From: Parasedimentitalea denitrificans
GTDB lineage: Bacteria > Pseudomonadota > Alphaproteobacteria > Rhodobacterales > Rhodobacteraceae
NCBI RefSeq assembly: GCF_011813015.1
Contig: NZ_QHLQ01000003.1
Coordinates: 124,001 to 188,000 of the forward strand
Direction of reading: 5' to 3'
Length of the DNA stretch: 64,000 bases
Position 1 is the stretch's first letter; each line of letters opens with the position of its first letter. Shown here one piece after another: positions 58,341-64,000 of the stretch. Under the pieces are notes generated by a model. It ran no database searches. It saw only the letters and a list, made by a program, of their open reading frames with translations, and was not told the DNA's origin. Position numbers and translations under genes: made by a program.

Positions 58341-59870
58341 ATGCGCGGCCCTCACAACATCATCCGCCTGATCCGAACAGGCGCCACACTGGAACGCACC
58401 GGCGCCATGAGCGTGGTTCTGGACGCATTCGAGGCCCCCAAGGCCCTACGCATTCTGGCCCACACCCTTGGTTGGCCCTTCAAGTGGCTTGGCTACAAGG
58501 GCGACCCCGATATGCCGCCCCTAACCCGCGCGCTCACCGCGCTGGGGCCTGCCTATATCAAGTTTGGTCAAATGCTCTCAACCCGCCCCGATCTGGTGGG
58601 CGAAGATTTGGCGCAAACTCTGCGCGTCCTTCAGGACAAACTGCCGCCGTTTTCACGGGCCGAAGCCATGGCCGAGGTCGAGCGCGAGTTGGGCCGCCCA
58701 TTGGACGAGATCTTCTCTGAATTCAGCGAGCCCATCGCCGCCGCTTCGATCGCACAGGTCCACCGCGCCCGTTTGGCTGAAACCGGAAAAGAGGTCGCAG
58801 TCAAAGTTCTGCGCCCCGGAATTGAGCGCGCCTTTAACAAGGACGTCGACGCCTTCTACTTTGCCGCCCGCATCGTCGATCTGTTCGCCCCTAGCGCCCG
58901 TCGCTTGAAACCAATGGACGTGATCGGACATTTTGATGGCGTTGTGCAGGCCGAGCTTGACCTGCGGTTGGAAAGCGCCTCCGCCTCGGAATTTGCCGCC
59001 AACACGGAAAAGGACGAAGGTTTCCAGCTGCCCTCGATCCAGTGGAATTATTCCGCCCGCCGCGTGATGACGCTGGACTGGGCCGACGGCACCGCACTGG
59101 GTGACAACGCCGCGCTCGACGCCGCAGGCCATGATCGCCGCGTGCTCGGCAACCGCGTGCTCAGCCTATTCCTGCGCCACGCCCTGCGCGACGGCTACTT
59201 TCACGCCGACATGCATCAGGGCAACCTGAAGGTCGCCGCCAATGGTGACATCATCGCCTATGACTTTGGCATCATGGGCCACATTGATGAATACACCCGC
59301 CGGGTCTACGCCGAAATCCTGTTTGGCTTCATCAGCCGCGACTACAAACGCGTCGCCGAGGTCCATTTTGAGGCCGGTTATGTCCCCGCCCACCAAGACG
59401 TGGATGAATTTGCCCGCGCCCTGCGCGCCGTGGGCGAGCCGATCTTTGGCATGGACGCCAGCCATATCTCCATGGGCCGCCTACTCAACTATCTGTTCGA
59501 GGTAACCGAGCGTTTCGGCATGGAAACCCGCACCGAGCTGATTCTGCTGCAACGCACCATGGTGGTGGTCGAAGGCGTCGCCCGCTCGCTGGATCCCCAT
59601 ATCAACATCTGGGAAACCGCGCATCCGGTGGTTGCCGACTATATCAAAAAATCCATCGGCCCCCGCGCAGTGGTCAAGGACCTGCTATCCACCGCCCAAG
59701 TCATGGCCCGCTTCGGCCCCCGCCTACCGGCCCTGGTCGAATCCGCCCTGATCGCGCAATCCAAACCTGTCGGCGATCAAGCAGGGCCAAACACCTCATG
59801 GCTTGCTCCCGCCCTCACAGGCGCAATCCTCGGCGCAGGCCTGTTCGCAGCCATCAGCTATATCGTCTGA
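58341..59870 (+). CDS. ubiB: ubiquinone biosynthesis kinase-like protein UbiB
   Basis: This 509-residue protein kinase-like ATPase of the ABC1/ADCK family supports ubiquinone synthesis. The KxGQ motif AYIKFGQ is at residues 72-77, and HADMHQGNLKV and YDFGIMGHI are the catalytic-loop and metal motifs. A C-terminal hydrophobic stretch (about 490-508) is the membrane anchor. It is in operon with ubiE. A putative ribosome-binding site before ATG 58341 is weak, consistent with coupling. Confidence 0.96.
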   Translation: MRGPHNIIRLIRTGATLERTGAMSVVLDAFEAPKALRILAHTLGWPFKWLGYKGDPDMPPLTRALTALGPAYIKFGQMLSTRPDLVGEDLAQTLRVLQDKLPPFSRAEAMAEVERELGRPLDEIFSEFSEPIAAASIAQVHRARLAETGKEVAVKVLRPGIERAFNKDVDAFYFAARIVDLFAPSARRLKPMDVIGHFDGVVQAELDLRLESASASEFAANTEKDEGFQLPSIQWNYSARRVMTLDWADGTALGDNAALDAAGHDRRVLGNRVLSLFLRHALRDGYFHADMHQGNLKVAANGDIIAYDFGIMGHIDEYTRRVYAEILFGFISRDYKRVAEVHFEAGYVPAHQDVDEFARALRAVGEPIFGMDASHISMGRLLNYLFEVTERFGMETRTELILLQRTMVVVEGVARSLDPHINIWETAHPVVADYIKKSIGPRAVVKDLLSTAQVMARFGPRLPALVESALIAQSKPVGDQAGPNTSWLAPALTGAILGAGLFAAISYIV

Positions 59871-59881
59871 TCTCGCGCAAG

Positions 59882-59905
59882 CTTCATCTGGCCATAAATA
59901 TCCTC
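59882..59905. repeat. spacer element, CTTC...AAATA-CTC family, copy 3
   Basis: CTTCATCTGG-CCATAAATATCCTC lies between the convergent ubiB and thiolase genes. A GAGGGGGC-AGACA-GCCCCCTC hairpin follows at 59929-59949 and may end transcription from either side. Confidence 0.45.
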
Positions 59906-59928
59906 GGGGGTGAATTGGCCTTGGCCAA

Positions 59929-59949
59929 GAGGGGGCAGACAGCCCCCTC
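59929..59949. terminator. bidirectional hairpin between ubiB and thiolase genes
   Basis: GAGGGGGC-AGACA-GCCCCCTC is an 8-bp GC stem. There is no T-run, so termination strength is uncertain. Confidence 0.5.
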
Positions 59950-59961
59950 CCCGCTCTCAGA

Positions 59962-61137
59962 TCAAAGCCGCTCAATCGCCAGTGCAATACCCTGACCGCC
60001 GCCAATACACATAGTAATCAAAGCCTTGGATCCACCGATCCGCTCCAGCTCATACAGCGCCTTCAATGTGATGATCGCCCCGGTTGCCCCTACCGGATGG
60101 CCCAACGCAATTGCACCGCCATTAGGGTTCACCTTGGCCGGATCCAGACCCAGCTCTTTGCTCACCGCCAAAGCCTGTGAGGCAAAGGCTTCGTTGCTTT
60201 CAATCACATCAAAATCCGCGGCCGACAGACCAGTCTTAGCCAGCAGATTCTGCACTGCAGGCACTGGCCCAATTCCCATCACTTCGGGGCGTACACCCGC
60301 ATGCGCATAGCCCAGAATTCGCGCCTTGGGTTTCAGCCCCGCGGCCTCGGCAGCATCAGCAGTAGCAAGAACCATCGCCGCAGCTCCATCGTTAATTCCG
60401 CTGGCGTTACCTGCAGTTACGCGTCCATCTTTCTGGAATACCGCCCGCAACCCAGCCAGTTTTTCCAGGCTGCTGGATGTGGGGTGTTCGTCCACCTCAA
60501 ACGGCACCATGTCCCGTTTCACCTTCACTTCAACCGGTGTGATCTGGCTGGCGAAATGCCCGGCCTCAATCGCAGCTGAAGCACGAGTCTGGCTGAGCAG
60601 GGCAAATTCATCCATCTGCTCGCGGGTGATATCATGTTCATCCGCAACATTTTCCGCCGTGACGCCCATATGACCAGTGCCAAACGGACAGTTCAGCGCG
60701 CCCAGCATCATGTCGAGCGACTTCACATCGCCCATCTTGGCACCCCAGCGCTGCTGCTGCATGATGAACGGGCTGCGTGACATGTTCTCGGCACCACCGG
60801 CCAAGGCGAACTCAGCGTCACCCAGCATCAGGCTTTGCATCGCAGAAACAACCGCTTGCACACCAGATCCGCACAGCCGGTTCACGTTCATCGCCGGCGT
60901 TCCATTGGGCACACCCGCCTGCATCGCCGCAACCCGGCTCAGATACATATCGCGCGGTTCAGTGTTGATCACATGGCCGAACACCACACTCCCAATCTGC
61001 TCCGGCGCCACGCCTGACCGCTCCATCGCGGCCTTGCTGACCGTGGTGGCCAAATCAATCGGCGCTGTGTTCGCCAATGACCCACCAAAGCCACCAATGG
61101 CTGTCCGTGCGCCGTCCAGAATGACGATATCAGTCAT
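59962..61137 (-). CDS. acetyl-CoA C-acyltransferase (thiolase)
   Basis: This 391-residue thiolase has catalytic Cys89 in NRLCGSGVQAV, His347 in ALGHPVGATGA and Cys377 in CIGGGQGIALAIERL. It condenses two acetyl-CoA or cleaves 3-ketoacyl-CoA. It could be acetoacetyl-CoA thiolase for PHB or ketone metabolism, or a beta-oxidation thiolase; sequence by eye does not decide. It is divergent from an XRE-cupin regulator, a likely controller. Confidence 0.93.
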   Translation of the reverse strand: MTDIVILDGARTAIGGFGGSLANTAPIDLATTVSKAAMERSGVAPEQIGSVVFGHVINTEPRDMYLSRVAAMQAGVPNGTPAMNVNRLCGSGVQAVVSAMQSLMLGDAEFALAGGAENMSRSPFIMQQQRWGAKMGDVKSLDMMLGALNCPFGTGHMGVTAENVADEHDITREQMDEFALLSQTRASAAIEAGHFASQITPVEVKVKRDMVPFEVDEHPTSSSLEKLAGLRAVFQKDGRVTAGNASGINDGAAAMVLATADAAEAAGLKPKARILGYAHAGVRPEVMGIGPVPAVQNLLAKTGLSAADFDVIESNEAFASQALAVSKELGLDPAKVNPNGGAIALGHPVGATGAIITLKALYELERIGGSKALITMCIGGGQGIALAIERL

Positions 61138-61246
61138 GATCTCTCTCCCATCTCATGTTCTCGGCCACTATGCAGGTGCAGCATCCCTCTGTCTGCCCAA
61201 ACGTCCCGTCATTGACAAAACCAATCTCAGCGCGCAGGACTCCGCT
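61138..61246. promoter_or_regulatory. divergent region between thiolase and XRE regulator genes
   Basis: This 109-bp gap carries both promoters. AGGA precedes the regulator ATG. No clear palindromic operator was seen. Confidence 0.3.
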
Positions 61247-61813
61247 ATGACGGAAAATACAGACGATATCCTGACACTGCTCCCCTCTCGCCTGAAAGAG
61301 GCGCGCCGTGCACAAGGCCTAAGCCTTGAGGCCGTGGCAAATCTATCGGGCGTGTCCCGCTCGATGGTCAGCCAAATTGAACGCGGTGAAAGCTCGCCCA
61401 CCATTGCCACCCTGTGGAACCTGACCCGCGCCCTGCAGGTGGATTTCGCCGGCCTGCTGGACGCCAAAGATACCCAAGACAGAATCGACATTTTGCGGTC
61501 TGACGACGTGCCCAAGATCGAAAACATGGGCCACGGCTGCCGCATCCGCATCCTGTCGCCGCCGGAAGAGGCAGGCGGACACGAGGTTTATGATATCCGG
61601 TTCGACAAAGGCGGCGCGCTGATCAGCCAACCGCACACCCGCGGCACTCTGGAACAGCTCACTGCGCTAGAGGGCGACATCACCGTCACATCCGGCAACG
61701 CCCGCAACCAACTAAGGGCCGGCGACACCGCTCGCTATGCCGCAGACGTGGACCATTCGATCACCGCACCAAATGGCCCAGCGCGCGTGTTTTTGATTGT
61801 GAAGAATGCCTGA
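61247..61813 (+). CDS. XRE family regulator with cupin domain
   Basis: This 188-residue protein has an N-terminal helix-turn-helix (RLKEARRAQGLSLEAVANLSGVSRSMVSQIERGESSPTIATL, residues about 15-55) and a C-terminal cupin (about 105-185) that probably senses a small ligand. The ATG at 61247 is used; the longer frame extends upstream into the thiolase promoter region. The regulated target is most likely the divergent thiolase gene. Confidence 0.9.
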   Translation: MTENTDDILTLLPSRLKEARRAQGLSLEAVANLSGVSRSMVSQIERGESSPTIATLWNLTRALQVDFAGLLDAKDTQDRIDILRSDDVPKIENMGHGCRIRILSPPEEAGGHEVYDIRFDKGGALISQPHTRGTLEQLTALEGDITVTSGNARNQLRAGDTARYAADVDHSITAPNGPARVFLIVKNA

Positions 61814-61852
61814 GTGCAACTGAGCAGTCTTATGGTTTGTTATTCAACGCCG

Positions 61853-62332
61853 TTAAGCGCGCTCAAATTCCATAGTCCAGTTTGTTTCCCAGGTTGCGCC
61901 ACCATCACATGACATCGCCTGCTCCCATCTCGGCGACTCTGTATCGGTTCGCAGCCACAGAAATCTTACGGTAACCGGCTGCCCGTTATGCAAGTCCTCG
62001 GCAAAGAATGATCCAACGCCGTCTTCAAACTTGCCAATAACAGGTACATCTAACTGGTGAGGGTCATTCGCGGAAAGCCACCAAATAGCCCAAGTCTGAC
62101 TAGATACATCAAAGGCGCGGATAGCCATTGCGCGATAAGCACCGCTTGGAAAATCAAGCACGTTGTCTTCTACGTTGCCATTGCCACCAAGCACCAAGCG
62201 GGTTTCCGAACTGCCGTTGAACTCTTCCCAATCGGTACATCCAGATAACCGCTCTTTTAGACGACGATGGTGCACCCGCCATTCGCCAACTTCAAAATCG
62301 AAATCGTGGGAAGTGGTGGCTTTCTCTTGCAT
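61853..62332 (-). CDS. DUF1579-like protein
   Basis: This 159-residue protein has the DUF1579-like start HDFDFEVGEWRVHHRRLKERLSG and the Trp-rich core QTWAIWWLSANDPHQLDVPVIGKFEDGVGSFF, likely a lipocalin-like beta barrel. The ATG at 62332 is chosen because the frame is conserved from there; the in-frame ATG 21 codons upstream has no clear need. Function is unknown. Confidence 0.75.
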   Translation of the reverse strand: MQEKATTSHDFDFEVGEWRVHHRRLKERLSGCTDWEEFNGSSETRLVLGGNGNVEDNVLDFPSGAYRAMAIRAFDVSSQTWAIWWLSANDPHQLDVPVIGKFEDGVGSFFAEDLHNGQPVTVRFLWLRTDTESPRWEQAMSCDGGATWETNWTMEFERA

Positions 62333-62463
62333 GTGACTGCCCTTTGGTTTGTGTGATGTGGTTCTGTTCCCGTTATGTTCCGCCTCCATTATCATGTCAA
62401 TCTATGATCGAGGGCCTCAATTGTTTGCTTTTGTTCAAAATGACAACGCCCATCTGGGAAAGT

Positions 62464-62490
62464 CGGGCGCCGCCCGGTGTTTCACCGGGC
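62464..62490 (-). terminator. terminator-like hairpin after the GAF gene
   Basis: GCCCGGTG-TTT-CACCGGGC is a perfect 8-bp hairpin 7 bases after the GAF protein stop. A T-run is absent or weak, so it could also be a spacer palindrome. Confidence 0.5.
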
Positions 62491-62496
62491 GCAGGC

Positions 62497-62994
62497 CTAG
62501 CCAGTAAACCGCTGTGCTACACAAAACGCAGCCACCGAGGCCAACAACAAATGCTCCTTGGCGATCTGCACCCGTTCCTCGGTGTATTGCCCTTCGGCAT
62601 CCAGCAAGTTCACCGTCGCAACCAGCGTTCCGCCAATCACTATGGGCAGATTCATCGCCGCCTGGCAGCCCAGTGAATCGATCAATTCATAGTCGGGATA
62701 CAGCGCGGAAAACTCCTCCAGCTTGTTGGCAACAAAGCACTCCTGTTGGTCATGCACGATGGCAAACCAGCTGTTGCGAACAATCGGCTTGGTGCCCGAT
62801 ACCGGATAGCTTTGCGGATCGCTGGTATAGGCGCGCCGCGCAAGCTCTGCCTCCATGTCGATCGCTGTCACGGTAAACAGTTTTACCCCTATCAGTTCTT
62901 GGGTCAGCACATCCAACGAACCATAGGCTTGCTCGGCTGTTGTTGCGGCTGAAAGGTCCTGTTGAAAACGGGTCAACGCGGTGTCTTGGGTCAT
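62497..62994 (-). CDS. GAF domain protein
   Basis: This 165-residue protein is a single GAF domain: LTQELIGVKLFTVTAIDME, GTKPIVRNSWFAIVHDQQECFVAN, CQAAMNLPIVIGGTLVATVNLLDAEGQYTEE. It has no output domain. It may be a small-molecule binding protein. ATG 62994 has AGGA upstream. It is divergent from kbl. Confidence 0.8.
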   Translation of the reverse strand: MTQDTALTRFQQDLSAATTAEQAYGSLDVLTQELIGVKLFTVTAIDMEAELARRAYTSDPQSYPVSGTKPIVRNSWFAIVHDQQECFVANKLEEFSALYPDYELIDSLGCQAAMNLPIVIGGTLVATVNLLDAEGQYTEERVQIAKEHLLLASVAAFCVAQRFTG

Positions 62995-63163
62995 ATGGAT
63001 TGTCCTTGAAGAATGAAACAACCCTTGCCGCAACGCGCCGTATGATCAAGGTGCAGTCCAGTTATTCCAGTTTCACGGATTTTTTTCCGAAATAATGAAT
63101 TCTCCTATTTGGGAATCAATTCCGTTATGGTAGATGCGATTCCGAGGATAAGGAGTTCGCCCC
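62995..63163. promoter_or_regulatory. divergent region between GAF and kbl genes
   Basis: This 169-bp gap contains GGAAT-CA-ATTCC (63112-63123), a CGGA-T6-TCCG inverted repeat (63076-63089) and two ATTCCG copies (63119, 63139). These are operator candidates for a regulator of kbl. No regulator is in the window that obviously fits. Confidence 0.4.
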
Positions 63164-64000
63164 ATGACCACTGCATTTCTGACTGACATTTCGAACACGC
63201 TAGACCAGATCGAGTCTGATGGATTGTATAAACGGGAGCGAATGATCACCTCGCCTCAGGGCGGCGAAATTACGGTGGGTGAACAGCAAGTCATCAACCT
63301 CTGTGCCAACAACTATCTGGGTCTGGCCGATCACCCCGACCTGATCGCTGCCGCGCGCGGTGTGATGGATGACAAGGGGTTCGGCATGGCCTCGGTCCGC
63401 TTTATCTGCGGCACCCAGGATATTCACCGCGAGCTGGAACAACGTCTCGCCAAGTTCCTGAACAAAGATGACGCCATTCTGTTTGCCGCCTGTTTCGACG
63501 CCAACGGCGGGTTGTTTGAACCCCTGCTGGGGCCTGAGGATGCAATCATCTCTGACAGCTTGAACCACGCCTCGATCATCGATGGCATCCGGTTGTGCAA
63601 GGCGAAACGCTATCGCTATCTCAACAGCGACATGAACGATCTTGAGGCCTGGCTGAAACAGGCGCGCGAGGACGGTGCCCGCCACATCATGATCGCCACC
63701 GACGGTGTGTTCTCGATGGATGGTTATCTGGCCAAACTACCGGAAATCCGCGCATTGGCAGACAAATACGATGCGATTCTGATGGTCGATGACTGTCACG
63801 CCACCGGGTTCATGGGGCCAAACGGCGCTGGTACGCCGGACCACTTTGGGATCGATGTGGACATCGTGACCGGAACATTGGGCAAAGCACTTGGGGGAGC
63901 CATCGGCGGTTATATCGCCGGGCCGCAGCCAGTGATCGACCTGCTGCGGCAGCGGGCGCGGCCCTATTTGTTCTCCAATTCGCTGCCGCCATCTATTGTT
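63164..64000 (+). CDS. kbl: 2-amino-3-ketobutyrate CoA ligase (partial, cut by window end)
   Basis: The first 279 residues of glycine C-acetyltransferase are present. It is a PLP enzyme that, after threonine dehydrogenase, makes glycine and acetyl-CoA. AAGGAG precedes the ATG. Motifs: [49 protein letters not shown] and the PLP Lys241 in [15 protein letters not shown]. The rest lies outside the window. A threonine dehydrogenase gene is expected downstream. Confidence 0.96.
   Translation, partial: MTTAFLTDISNTLDQIESDGLYKRERMITSPQGGEITVGEQQVINLCANNYLGLADHPDLIAAARGVMDDKGFGMASVRFICGTQDIHRELEQRLAKFLNKDDAILFAACFDANGGLFEPLLGPEDAIISDSLNHASIIDGIRLCKAKRYRYLNSDMNDLEAWLKQAREDGARHIMIATDGVFSMDGYLAKLPEIRALADKYDAILMVDDCHATGFMGPNGAGTPDHFGIDVDIVTGTLGKALGGAIGGYIAGPQPVIDLLRQRARPYLFSNSLPPSIV

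Overview
The window looks like a stretch of the main chromosome of a marine Rhodobacteraceae (Roseobacter-group) alphaproteobacterium. The evidence is the replication block dnaA-dnaN-recF...gyrB next to rpsT, the protein sequence style (UbiE/UbiB ubiquinone genes, alphaproteobacterial MutM, c-550-type cytochrome, DppABCDF-type ABC systems), moderately GC-rich coding DNA, and short palindromic spacers of a kind I associate with that family. I see no rRNA, tRNA, CRISPR array, insertion sequence or prophage. Two genes are cut by the window ends: a DUF58 protein on the left and kbl on the right.

Layout. 1-5.2 kb: end of a MoxR/DUF58-type operon (DUF58, DUF4159/BatA-like, vWA-like membrane protein). 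5.3-12.8 kb: convergent pbpC plus a giant alpha-2-macroglobulin, a periplasmic defence/repair pair. 12.9-19.3 kb: soluble hybrid histidine kinase, yaaA, recQ, yggT, thioesterase. 19.3-23.2 kb: tightly packed UMF1-type transporter, mepA, phytase-esterase-like protein, then a queuosine-precursor transporter behind a candidate preQ1-I riboswitch. 23.2-24.0 kb: a structured RNA with an 18-codon ORF and a terminator in front of the ribosome-rescue gene arfB. 24.0-28.8 kb: SDR-cupin-P1 peptidase operon, cytochrome c (candidate FnrL box), idi, FAD monooxygenase. 28.9-32.1 kb: glpK and panB-panC on the minus strand. 32.3-39.3 kb: peptide-type ABC operon ending in a GNAT acetyltransferase and an aldehyde dehydrogenase. 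39.4-44.7 kb: pncB, membrane hybrid kinase, pncA, trhO. 44.9-46.2 kb: an MFS gene bracketed by related degenerate spacer sequences. 46.5-55.6 kb: gyrB, a flavodoxin-fold reductase with a divergent TetR regulator and palindromic operators, lysE, recF, dnaN, dnaA, a roughly 550-bp dnaA-rpsT intergenic region with a consensus DnaA box, and rpsT. 55.8-64 kb: enoyl-CoA hydratase, mutM, ubiE-ubiB, thiolase with a divergent XRE-cupin regulator, two small proteins and kbl.

Most genes are core housekeeping functions. The most interesting non-coding structures are the leader-like RNA before arfB (about 23,236-23,455) and the preQ1-I-like pseudoknot that overlaps the ribosome-binding region of the queuosine-precursor transporter (22,566-22,593). 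All functional calls come from reading translated sequence and motifs. No database search, folding program or alignment was run.
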